Source: Tetrahymena thermophila SB210
Lineage: Eukaryota > Ciliophora > Oligohymenophorea > Hymenostomatida > Tetrahymenidae
DNA: 64,000 nucleotides
Direction: 5' to 3'
NCBI RefSeq assembly: GCF_000189635.1
Contig: NW_002476426.1
Location: 868,001-932,000, forward strand
Shown: positions 13,201 through 23,738 of the stretch, piece by piece
Position numbering within the stretch: the first letter of the stretch is position 1
Layout of the letters: every line of letters starts with the position of its first letter
Position numbers and translations under genes: made by a program
The notes under the pieces: generated by a model
The model's database searches: none
What the model was told of the DNA's origin: nothing
Seen by the model: the letters and a program-made list of their open reading frames with translations, nothing else

Positions 13201-13539
13201 CTCTGATTCCCTAAAACTAGTTTCAACTTCTTTAACTTTTTCTTAATTTTTTTTGAGAAGTAATTTCATTTCTTCTTATTCTGATTTCATTTATTCAACT
13301 AAATACTAATTATGGTTAGCTCTTTACAATACATCTACTCTCAAGGCAGAGGATTCGAATGCAAGTGGATCATTTTCTTTAATATAATTAAACTAGGCTT
13401 AGATTTTATTCATTCCACTTAAGTATAATTCTTCTACTTTGATTCTCTCGTCCATAACCATGATAATATATTCAAACGACTTAAGAGAATCTTAAGTTAA
13501 TTACATTACCTTCTTAAGTTCCTTTGGTAGAGTTTCCAT
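10289..13539 (-). CDS. Coiled-coil protein with a folded C-terminal domain and an N/Q-rich tail
   Basis: Not firmly recognised. Two exons, 13539-13067 and 12932-10289, give 1,038 residues. Residues 1-155 are helical and coiled-coil forming (ERIKVEELYLSGMNKI, EKTFKQKVYDLEKQKEKL), somewhat like an F-BAR/FCH helix but without enough identity to claim it. A second coiled coil follows (KITQKQKEELDGIYRQ). A long Glu/Lys/Gln-rich stretch occupies roughly residues 400-620. A globular helical region comes next (PPVFYDYSDPQNQAIFLIFL ... LDDLSVKKDILQLIKFMPLS ... NDAWEALIFRSIKDELNKLD). The last ~250 residues are Asn/Gln/Pro-rich with FG-containing spots (ITFGQ, TFGGQ, LFGSN). The tail converges with the 3' end of the plus-strand gene, about 160 nt away. 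A trafficking or nuclear-pore adaptor role is conceivable but unproven. Confidence 0.7.
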
Positions 13540-14114
13540 TCTGCTGTTTTAGATATTTCCCTATTTTAATATTTTATTCTTATATAAATTTTTCAAAAAC
13601 TTTTAATTATATTTACTCAGAATTCTTCTGATTTATCAAGATTATAAATAAAATCCAATTATTATTAACTAGTTCTGATATCTCTACAGCTTTTTTATCA
13701 ATAATTTTATTTAGTAAAGACTCTTATCTTCATTATTAAGTGTTATAATAATCATAAACCATAAATCAAGCATTCGTAAAAAGTATCTTTTTTATTTTAA
13801 TATTATTAGATTTGAAAATTTAATGTTTTCCAAAAAAAAATGCTGGTTTTATTACAAAATTAATAGCTCAAATACCATATTAAACATATCTTAAAAAATA
13901 TAAATATAAGTGTTTTAGGTAAATATTATACTAATAATGGGGTATTTTATAGAAATTTCAAGCATTCTACTCTAATAAATAGCTAAATCTTAAGTTAAAA
14001 GCAATTTGACAATTTTAATTGCATAAAAATTAAAAAAATGGTTTTAACTTGGGTTAATTTATTATTTTTTTTCTTCTTTTATTCTAGAGAATTTTGATAT
14101 TAATTTCAATCAAC
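13540..14114. other. A/T-rich spacer upstream of the tRNA gene
   Basis: This holds the presumed promoter of the minus-strand coiled-coil gene and the upstream flank of the tRNA. A possible short minus-strand frame near 13,600-13,750 lacks any supporting motif. Nothing else was seen. Confidence 0.5.
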
Positions 14115-14187
14115 GATTTCTTAGTGTAGTGGTTATCACGTCAGTCTTACACACTGAAGGTCCCGAGTTCAATCCTCGGAGAAATCA
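14115..14187 (+). tRNA. tRNA-Val, anticodon UAC
   Basis: The 73-nt sequence folds as a full cloverleaf. The 7-bp acceptor stem GATTTCT pairs with AGAAATC, followed by discriminator A. The D arm is GTGTAGTGGTTATCAC. The anticodon stem TCAGT/ACTGA closes the loop CTTACAC, with anticodon TAC reading GUA. The T arm is CCGAG-TTCAATC-CTCGG. There is no intron and no encoded CCA. The D-arm/A-box (TAGTGTAGTGGTTATCAC) is the standard eukaryotic tRNA-Val form. A run of seven T starts two bases after the gene and is a good Pol III terminator. Confidence 0.97.
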
Positions 14188-14188
14188 T

Positions 14189-14195
14189 TTTTTTA
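14189..14195 (+). terminator. Pol III T-run terminator of the tRNA-Val gene
   Basis: A run of seven T residues directly follows the tRNA 3' end, the normal RNA polymerase III stop signal. In such an A/T-rich region T runs are common, so position after the tRNA is the main support. Confidence 0.75.
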
Positions 14196-14633
14196 TTCTT
14201 ATCAATTAAATTTACTAACTTAAGCATTTATTATAATGTTTCTTACTATTTAAGATAAATTAAAAAAGTAATTCATTCATTTTGAAATTATTAGGTTTTC
14301 CAAAAAATTATTTCTAAAAAATATTTTATAAATTTATGACAAAGTTTTTTTAATAAAATTAATTATTGCTTCATAAACTTTTCATATAAAATTAAGATTA
14401 GCCTAACTAAAAATATATTTTTTATGCCATGATATATAATAAAAAATTAATTAGATAATGTTAAAAAGAGAATCAAATTTCTTAATAAAAAAGTAATTCT
14501 AACTTATTTTTCCTGATCTGACTGACTGATTGAGTATGTGTGTTTATCATCATTAAGATATTAATTTAAAGAAAATTTTATTTGAATTTTAATTTACACA
14601 TTCACAATAGAAAATAATGTTTAATTAATATCC

Positions 14634-14903
14634 ATGCAAATTGAAGAAATTGATGGACTAACAAAAAACAAAGACTTTCAATTAAAATTATATTAAGATA
14701 ATATCACTCTAATCAAAGAAATTGAGTACTGGATTTCTTATAGGAAATAAGTAGATTATTTTTAAAATAAACAGATAAATGGAGTTCAAATTTATCATAG
14801 CTTTATTTTTCTCGAATATAAGGTAGGTATAAGATCATACTCTATTCAAAATAGTCTAGGTTAGCATAAATATGTAACAGAATCGTGCTTTAGTATTCCA
14901 TGA
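14634..14903 (+). CDS. Possible small gene, unrecognised
   Basis: An ATG-to-TGA frame of 89 codons lies between the tRNA and the CAP gene. The first 60 residues have a protein-like mix (MQIEEIDGLTKNKDF, TLIKEIEYWISYRKQ), with helix-forming spacing and a Trp. The last 27 are less convincing, and a GTAGGT splice-like site at residue 63 suggests the frame could continue in another exon downstream. No family was recognised. With TGA as the only stop, frames of this length arise by chance, so this is tentative. Confidence 0.28.
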
Positions 14904-15149
14904 TTAAAATTGAAATAGGATTTTTATCGCCATCTAATAGCTAATACAAATGTGGATTTTAGCTGCAAAAACTTACTGGAATATTTATTCAAGTGTTTAG
15001 TGATGATCTTTAAAGTGTATTTAAAAGAAGCTAATAAATTGGAAACTTATAAATAAAAAATTTATAAAAAAAATAAAAAAGCAAAATTTATTAAATTTTA
15101 ATCAGATTAGATATCAATAAAAAGGATATAATATCTTTCAATAGAAAAA

Positions 15150-17458
15150 ATGGATCAACTTGCAAGAGAAGTCTTTTAAGAGTAAAACAGAGTCAGAACT
15201 AATCCTACCAGCTACATTCCCTACCTATAAGAAATGCTTACCTAATTCAAGGGAATGGTACTTCACAAGCCTAATGAAATCCCTTTAAGAACTAACGAAG
15301 GTCCTGGAGCCGTTTAAGATTGCATCAATTACTTGAGATCTCTCAAGCCCCTTCATCCTTACTAATGGGATGATAACATGACCAGAGCTGCATCTGATCA
15401 TGCTAATGATATTGGCCCTAAAGGTAATATTCAACACATCTTTAGTCTTATTTCCTAAAAAATCAAAAATTAAAAAATTTAACTGCACAGTTTCAAGAAC
15501 TATTTTAAAAAAATAAAAAAATAAGTCACTCATTTTATTATTGGACTTTCTAACTTTTTAAAAGTTTTAACTGTTATCTTACAAGCTTTAATCTATAATT
15601 GACTTAATTAAAATGGATAAGCATATCGAATTTAAATTAAAACAGCTTTTCCAACAATAAAAAATAAATTTAGGTTAAATATTTTTTAATATAAAAAATG
15701 AATAACTACCCAAAAAACTGTATTTCTTACATTAGATGAACTTTAAATTATGAAAAAATAGGTATTTCAAATCATACTGGATCTGATGGTTCATCTATGA
15801 GCAATAGATTAGAAAGATATGGTGATTGGATGGGTAAAATTGGTGAGAATATTGATTTTGGTAGTAAAACAGCCAGAGATATCGTTTTATCACTGATCAT
15901 TGATGATGGTGTTGATAACAGAGGTCACAGAAAGAATGTTCTATCTCCAGATTTCTAAAAGACTGGTGTTGCCTGTTAAAAGCATGCTCAATGGGAAATT
16001 TGCACAGTTTTAGATTATGCTTCAGAATACACTTTCAAAGGAGGAAAGCTATCTGGAACTCTTATTACTGACAATACTCCAAAATTCACCTCTGGTAGCA
16101 CATTTGGCTAGCCTTAATATACTAATTATACAACAAGCTCTTATGCTCCTGGCTAGACTACTACTACATACAGTACTTCTCCATACACCTCATCATCTGT
16201 AAGCTATACTTAACCCACAAGTACATACACTTAAGCACCATCAAGTTTACCTGTTAATCACGATCTACTCGCTAGAGAAGTTTTCTAAGAGTAAAACAGA
16301 GTAAGATAGAATCCAACCAGCTATATTCCTTACCTTGAAGAACATTTGAAACTATTTTAAGGTATGGTTTTAAAGAAACCAGGTGAGATTCCCTTGAGAA
16401 CTCATGAAGGTCCAGGTGCAGTCTAGGATTGTATCAATTTCTTAAGAGTGCAAAAACCTCTCCATGCTCTTGAATGGGATGACAATATGACAAGAGCTTG
16501 CAGAGATCATGCCAATGACATTGGTCCTAAAAGTATATTTTAAATCCTTTAATAAAAAAATATATATTAATTCAAAGAGAAAATAGATTTTTGTAATAAA
16601 AAAATAAATAAAATTAGCTAGCAATCTTATTCAAATAGAATGATAAAAATGAAAAAAATTTATTTGATATTTCAGTAAAAAATAAGATTTCAAATTATTA
16701 AAGCTTAAATTTTATCAAAATTTCTGTTCGTTTTTTAATTACTTTCTAAAATTTATTTGAATCAAATTTTTATTAATTTTAATTTAGATTTATGTGGACA
16801 CACTGGTTCAGATGGTTCATCAATGAGCAGTAGATTAGAAAGATATGGAGATTGGAATGGAAAGATTGGTGAAAATTGCGATTTTGGTAATTCATCTGCA
16901 AGAGATGTTATTATTTCATTGATTGTAGATGATGGTGTCTCAAACAGAGGTCATAGAAACAATCTTTTCTCTCCTGATTTCAGAAAAGTTGGTATTGCTT
17001 GTGCTAATCATGTTGATTACAAGACTTGTGTAGTCATTGATTATGCATCTTAATATGGACCTAAAGGCAGCTTTAATCAAGGTAGCTATACAACTAGCTT
17101 CCCTTCATCTACTGTTTCTGGAAGTTATGTTCCCACTTCATCTTACAATACTTATACTTCATAAAATCCATACAATAACAGTACAACTACAACTAAAACC
17201 TAAACCTACGCTTCTTAAAATATAAACGATCCCTTCATTCAAGAATAATTAAGAAAGCATAATATTGACACCAACACATTTGGCAGCAGCGGTAGCAGTT
17301 AAAATTATGTAGATCCTGAAAAACCTCCTAATACTATTGAAACTAGTATTCAAAAGAATATAACCATAATTAATGGTAGAAGGAATGTTACAGAAACTAG
17401 AACTTACAAATTGGCTGATGGTTCTCAAAAGATTACTGAAAGAACTTATCAAGAATGA
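15150..17458 (+). CDS. Tandem two-domain CAP/SCP (PR-1-like) protein
   Basis: Exons 15150-15423, 15762-16532 and 16788-17458 join in frame to 571 residues. Two CAP domains are arranged head to tail. Each begins with [20 protein letters not shown] and EIPLRT(N/H)EGPGAVQDC, then carries the first cavity His in DHANDIGPK, then [10 protein letters not shown], the Glu in KIGEN, and the signature NRGHR.N(V/L).SPDF with the second His. The residues that line the CAP cavity are therefore present in both copies. Ser/Thr/Tyr-rich linkers ([19 protein letters not shown]) separate and follow the domains. The C-terminal ~80 residues form an extra module ([20 protein letters not shown] ... [13 protein letters not shown]). 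The N-terminus MDQLAREVF is not a signal peptide, so the protein is probably cytosolic, unlike most secreted CAP proteins. Both domains are split by an intron at the same place after DIGPK, so the gene arose by internal duplication. Confidence 0.93.
15424..15761 (+). other. Intron 1 of the CAP gene
   Basis: This 338-bp GT...AG intron follows the codons for DIGPK in CAP domain 1. It is longer than most introns here and A/T-rich. No gene was seen inside it. Confidence 0.75.
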
Positions 17459-17871
17459 AAATATTATACTTTTACTAAATTTTATTATTTATAAATCAAC
17501 AAAATGCATTCAATCAACCAATTTATATATTTTGTAATGAAAATTAAAAAAATAGTTCTTTAATCTACTAAAACATTTTAAAAATAAATAAATATTTTTA
17601 CATTCATTTATTTTCTTTCATAAATTAACTATTTTTAATTTTATTTTATTTACAAAGGCTATGATTAAAAATAAAAAGAATTTCAATAGATGTGCATATA
17701 TTTTAGTTTATATGCGTGAATATCTTCGCGCCTATTAAGGTACATATAATTTTAGCGGTTTACTTTTTAAATCTACTTAAATTTTTTGATAAAAAATAAA
17801 TAATAAATTAAAAGAAATAATAAGTAGGATATATTTGGCGATTTATAAGTTTAAATTAGTAAATAAATAGA

Positions 17872-19785
17872 ATGGATAAGAGGTCATTAATAAAAAGGTT
17901 TACAGAAGAGGGATATACACTCCGTCCAGAATGCTTGAATCATTTAACAGAGTACTTCTCTTAACTTAAGATTTAGAATAATAATAAAATTACTCCAGAT
18001 GTTGTAAAAACTCACATGAGTAAAATTTTAGAGAATGTTAAATCACTATAATCTCATCAAGGAGATATAATTTTAGGAGAACAAACAGTTAAAGGTGCAA
18101 TTGAATTACTATAAAGACCTTAAAACTAAGTGATGGAGTTAGAAATAGATGTAGATAAAGAAAAATTAAGTGAAGAAAATACAATTATTGATGATGACAG
18201 AGAGAAGAAAGTAAATGATATAATCAATGAAAAGTATTTACATACAATAGTTGTTTTGGATACAATGAATGAAACTCCTAGAATAAGAATTCATAACAAT
18301 AAACCCTATACAGAATTTATAGTCAACGCTAATACACAAGAGGAGAAAAAATAAACAGTTTCATTGGGTGCACCCTCAGATAAAGTTAATGTTTTCATAA
18401 AAAGACTAGAGATAATTAAAACAAAACTTTCCTAAGGTAAAAAATACTACTTTGGAGCAGAAAACAAAAAGAAAGTTGCTGGTACAAATGATCTTGAAGG
18501 TGAAGAATAACAATAATAGTCATAAGAATTAAACGATATTGGTTCTTTAATTGGAAGTAAAGGAAAAGAAATGTGCTGCCTAGGTATGATTTATGAAGGC
18601 GTTCCAGGAGATTATTATATGCAAGATGAGTTTAGTAGAGTGAAGATAAATTTAGAATAGGCATAAGTTGAGTTAGGCTATGTAACAGTCACAAGTATTG
18701 TTATTGCAAAAGGTGTTTTTGATTAAATGTAGGGTGCTTTTGTAATTTCTAAATTGATGCTACCTGAATTCGAAGAAGAAGTAAATTTGAATCCTTCTGT
18801 ATTCAAGAAAGAAAGTTCTGATTTTTTTGGAGCAAAAGCTAAGGTGCAAAGAATTTTAGGTAAATTAATCCAACTCGAAATAGAAAGTGCATCATTAGGA
18901 AAATAAGGTAGCAGAGCCTAAAATTTAACTAGATTTTAAAAAGAAAGACAGCTTGAAATGGGAATATTTGACTTAGATTTAAACCCTTACTTTTAAGTTT
19001 CAGAAAAAAATGAATATTGTGTTTGTGTGTTCAGCGATTTCTTAATCAGTGATAGAAATACTCTTAAAAAGTTTGAGGGTATTCTTTAAGTTTACGAAAG
19101 CTAGTTAAAACCCTTAGTTATTATATTAATGGGAGCCTTCTTTAATGTATCAGAAATTAACTCAGAATTTGTAAATGATTAAGTCAAAGAAGCAATAAAC
19201 GATTTCTTGAACTTATTAAATAAATTCAAGTCGCTAAGAGACAATTGCTATTGGATAATGGTCCCTCATATAAATGATATTGGAGGAATGCCAGTTTAAC
19301 CTAAGAGCGAATTACCTGAACATCTTTTCACAGAAATAAAGTCTATTATCCCTTTCTTTAAATTAGTATAAAATCCTTGTCGTTTATCAATTTTAGGTAA
19401 AACCTTCTTGATTTAGAGAAATGATTTAATCAAAGATTTACGTAAAAGGTAAATTGTGATCAATCATCATAAAGATATTTAACTAAATTACGCTTAAACT
19501 ATTCTATCTTAAAGACATTTATCTCCTCTTCCACTTATAATAAAACCAATAATTTGGAATTATGATAATACTTTGTTATTTTATGATAATCCTGATTATT
19601 TAATCTTGGCTGATTCTTATAGTGATTAATTTGATTTTATTATGTAAGAAAAAGTGTTGACAAAGGAAGAATAAAAATCAAATATTTAAAAAACATATGT
19701 ACTTAATCCAGGTAGTTTTGAGAAAAAATCTACTTTCACAGTTTTGTACCCATTAGAGGGGAGAATTGAAACTTGCTCTGTTTGA
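17872..19785 (+). CDS. DPB2: DNA polymerase epsilon subunit B (POLE2/Dpb2)
   Basis: A single exon of 638 codons. Dpb2/POLE2 is the essential second subunit of the leading-strand DNA polymerase and also joins it to the CMG helicase at origins. The N-terminal ~80 residues match the small helical domain (MDKRSLIKRFTEEGY, LRPECLNHLTEYFSQ). The middle holds an OB-fold-like part (IGSLIGSKGKEMCCLGMIYE, QVELGYVTVTSIVIAKGVFD). The C-terminal half is the inactive calcineurin-like phosphoesterase fold (CVCVFSDFLISDRNTLKKFE, LVIILMGAFFNVSE, YWIMVPHINDIG). The end (LNPGSFEKKSTFTVLYPLEG) matches the conserved POLE2 tail 'PGSF...F.V.YP'. The length is normal for the family. Metal-binding residues of active phosphoesterases are not evident, as expected. 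The start is the first ATG after an A/T-rich leader. Confidence 0.92.
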
Positions 19786-21199
19786 GTATTTGAATTTATC
19801 AAACTTATATATATCGAGAACTGCTTGGTTAATAATTACTTTATATAATTATATTGGTTCAAATAGTTTAATTTTGCAATTCGTTTAACTTAATTTAAAA
19901 AATATGTCTTGTAACTAAAAATTATTTATGATTCTTATTTTAATAAAAAAACTAAAAAATAAACTTGTGTCATATAAAATTTGCAATTTATATAAATATG
20001 GATCTTTAGAATTGTCAATAGAATATCAATTATCATTATTTTATATATAAATTTACATCCAAAAAGGAAAATTATTTAATTTAATTTAAACTACTTTCAT
20101 ATATATAATAAATCAAAAATTACTTTATTAAGAGTTACATTCTGTAATTATGCTGATTCAGATAGCTTAAGTTTGTAAATATTTTCAATTGAAATATAAT
20201 GAATGAAAACTAATAATTAAATTACTTATGATTCTTACTTTTAATAAATATATTTATAAGTAAACTTATATCTTTCGTTAAATTGAGTAATTCTTATGAA
20301 AAATTATATAGATAATTGCTCAATTATTTGTTGAACTATTTCAAAATATATTAAAAAAATATAATTAATATATGTAGCTTACATTTTAATTATGGATTTT
20401 TAGACTTATCAATTAAAAATATATGTGTTTTCTTATTTTATTTTTAAATTAATATAAAAAGAAGAAAGTGCTTTTTAATTAGAATTATCCTATTAATCAA
20501 AGAATAGAATTGTAAATGAATTTGAAATATTATTTATAATTCTGCTTGCTTGTTATATTGATCAATTGCTATCTTATTTATTTATTTTAATATAATTTAT
20601 CATAAACTAGAATTATGACGGATTTTATAAATCTAAAATTTTTAAATTAATAATTTGCAATAAAATTTGATATATTTCTAGAAGGATTTGCATCTTTTCT
20701 TGAATTTCTAAAAAGAATAATAATTATTCGTACTATTTATTATTTGATGATTTATTAAACGCTGAACGTAATATTACTTAAACCTTTCCAGGTTTTAAGA
20801 AAATTTCCAAAATACAAAAAACATATAATTTTTTACATAAATTTAAGTAAATTTTGAGATTATTTTAAAATTAATAAAAAGTTTTAATTTAAAGACAATT
20901 TTGACTGTATTTTGGAATATATTTTAACAATCATGACACTGTTTGTTGAAAAATGAATGGATAAAGTTTATTTAAAAGAGATCTCTAGTTTAAATTAATC
21001 TAGTCTTTTTTAAGATAATTAGTTTATTTCGCTTACTACTAATCTCAATAGTGACATCAATAAATTCTTAAGGCATAATATATAATAATTCATCAGATGA
21101 GTTCATTAAAAAAAAGATAAATATAAATCTAAAAACATTTAAATTGAGTAATATATTTAAGTAAAAAATTAATAAAAATTTCAATTTAGAAAAATAAAA
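19786..21199. other. Intergenic spacer with weak degenerate repeats
   Basis: 1.4 kb of A/T-rich DNA between two plus-strand genes. Two segments look related: the motif TTATGATTCTTA(T/C)TTT occurs near 19,928 and 20,226, and TATGGAT(C/T)TTTAGA near 19,997 and 20,392. No coding frame with protein-like composition was found. The 3' UTR of the polymerase gene and the promoter of the NAD kinase gene should lie here. Confidence 0.5.
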
Positions 21200-22534
21200 A
21201 TGGAAAGATTGTCTTCATTAAGTTCTTAAATTACAGTAACATAAAAAAAATAATAGGGATAAATTTTTATTTCATATTTTTGAATAAAATAAGAGTTTAG
21301 AAAATTTTGTAAAGATTGAATCTAAGACAGCTTACAACGTTTTATTAATATGCAAGCCAAACTAACCATAGTCTTATGAAATATTAGAAAAGATATTTTA
21401 GTAATTTACAATAAATTATCAACTTTTTTTTTTTTTAGCTATATAATTATAATGCATATGTGACTGTACCTTGACATTTATTTATAAAAAAGGTCTAGTA
21501 AAGCTTAGAATCTCTTAATTAAAGTATATGTTGAGAAAGGGTTTAGCTAGGAGGACCCATAATTATTCAACGAAAGATATTCAAGCGATTGTGATTTTTT
21601 TGAAACTGAAAGTTGTGAATAGTAAATTGACGTAGTAATAACTTATGGAGGTGACGGGACAATATTATATACAGTAAATAAGTTTTAAAAGAGAACTACG
21701 CCTCCAATTCTTGCAATATCTGGCGGAACTCTTGGTTTTATGTGCATTTATTCTCTTTAAGAAGTAGAAATTTAGCTTAATAACTTATTTCAACGCTTAA
21801 AATAGAAAATACCAATTCCTATAGAGAGAAAAATGAGACTTTAGTTAGCAAAGGTAAATTATATAAAAAAATATTTTTAATGAATTATCATTTTATTCTT
21901 AGAGAGATCTTTATTTATCAATTTAGTAAATCCTTTCTTATTCTTTAAATTTAGTTTTCACCAGAAAATGAGATCACTGAAGTTAAACATGCAATTAATG
22001 AGTTTGTTATTGAGAGGGGAGCATTGAGTAATTATTAAATTGAATCTTTAATTAATCTTATATAAACTATTAAAAGGTGCTTGCTTAAGACTCTAGATAT
22101 TCGTTGAAAATATACCTCTTACTGCTCTTTAAACTGATGGGCTTATTATAAATACTCCTACTGGTTCTACAGCATATTCTCTAAGTGCTGGAGGACCTAT
22201 TATATATAATGATGTTAAGTGCATGTCTGTTGTTCCTATTTGTCCTCTTTCTTTATCATTTAGACCATTACTCCTACACCCAAGTTAAAATTTAAAAGTC
22301 AAAGTAATTTAGATAATCATTTTTAGGGAGCTGATAAATATAAAATATTTTAATTAGGTACACCCAGAGAGTAGAAATGAAGCAAAAGTAGTAGGAGATG
22401 GTTAATTCACAATTTAGCTGCTAAAAAATGAAGAAATAGTTATAACTAGTTCGAATTTCGATGTTCTTTGTAAAATAAATTTTTAAGCATTAAGTAAATA
22501 AATATTAATTAAATAAAATAATAGTAATAAATGA
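21200..22534 (+). CDS. NAD kinase
   Basis: NAD kinase phosphorylates NAD+ to NADP+ using ATP and supplies the cell's NADP(H). Six exons (21200-21235, 21294-21400, 21493-21853, 21955-22027, 22077-22303, 22358-22534) join with consistent phases to 326 residues. Diagnostic motifs are present: the nucleotide-binding GGDGT loop in [19 protein letters not shown], then [12 protein letters not shown] (the LGxLG-like turn), [28 protein letters not shown], and [19 protein letters not shown]. All are in the family order. The substrate-binding Asp of GGDGT and the [14 protein letters not shown] block are intact. The N-terminus ([19 protein letters not shown]) has no obvious organelle signal, so a cytosolic enzyme is likely. 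Exon 1 is only 36 nt, so the exact start is slightly uncertain. Confidence 0.93.
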
Positions 22535-23738
22535 TCAAAAGAATGAACTGAATCTTTAACAGTATATAGTAAAATTAAAAAAAATGCTTAGATGGAGCTC
22601 AAAATTTAAACCAAACTTTAAGAGCTGAATGAGGAAAATAATTTAAAAATTTTTCAAAAAAATAACCTTAAAAAACTAATTTATATCATAATAAAATATT
22701 AATAAAAATAAATTGATAAATAAATATTTAATAAATTCTACTAAATTTTTTTTCTAAATTGTATATATAACTATCTATCTATCTAACTAACTCTCTATTA
22801 ATTTATGCATATTTTTGTATTCTTTAACTTGGAATAAAAATATTTATTCTTATCATTAAAATTTTTTTTTATATTCTATCTTTAACTTCAAAATAAAAAA
22901 AGTAATCCTATCATTTAAGTTTTAACAATTATTTTCATTAAAAGCTAACTAATTAAATATATAAATTGTTATTAAAGTTTTAATTATTTTTACTTAAATT
23001 AAATTTATTTAAAAAGGTTGATTAAAAATGATTTGATACTTGCTTAATTATTCAAAAATTAATTTTTAGAAAAATAGAAATATAAGTAAATAAAATAAAT
23101 GATATTATTAAATTATTTTTATTTTAAAAAATTAGTTTTAAAGATAAAAAGATTTCATAAAAATGAAAATATTATTTTAAATATAAAAAATTTTTAATAG
23201 CTATTAGAAATAGAAAATAAAATAAAATGAGCTAAAGGTATGATGTAAAAATAAATAATCTATCTTGGTATTATCATTTAATACATTGAGAAAATATTTT
23301 TAAGTTACAATATGGTTTTTTTTATATAACCAACTAATTAGAAGTTGAATAAATTGTTGAACTTACAAACAAATTAACAAACTAAATAACTAACTAATTA
23401 GATAATTTACTTACTTCTTTAATAATAATTTACGAGCAGATTTTTTGCTTTAAATTTAAAATAATAGTGATTGTTTGAGTGATTGATTGATTGATTGATA
23501 TGTTTGGATTACATTGAAATAGAATTTATTATTTTTTGATTTTATTTTTCTTGAATTAGTTTTTTAAATTTCTTCTTAAAACTGTCTGAGTTTATGAATG
23601 TATGTATATCTCAATTTTTTGGTATGTTCATGTAAAAAAACAGAAGGTGATGATAAAAATCTTAACTCTTATTTGTTGCTTGCTTATATAAAATTCAGAA
23701 AGTAAGGATTGGAGTAAAATTATTTATAAATTACTAAT
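22535..23738. other. Convergent intergenic spacer with microsatellite-like runs
   Basis: This lies between the 3' ends of the NAD kinase gene and the minus-strand Epl1 gene. It contains a CTAT/CTAA run near 22,771-22,792 and a GATT run at 23,481-23,499. No gene was seen. Confidence 0.55.
23481..23499. repeat. GATT tetranucleotide repeat
   Basis: About 4.75 uninterrupted copies of GATT in the intergenic spacer. It is a simple microsatellite with no visible relation to a gene. Confidence 0.8.

Noticed and set aside
22771-22792. CTAT/CTAA run, considered as a telomere-like or structural repeat.
   Set aside because: It is too short and imperfect. Tetrahymena telomeres are GGGGTT/CCCCAA repeats, and none occur in this window.
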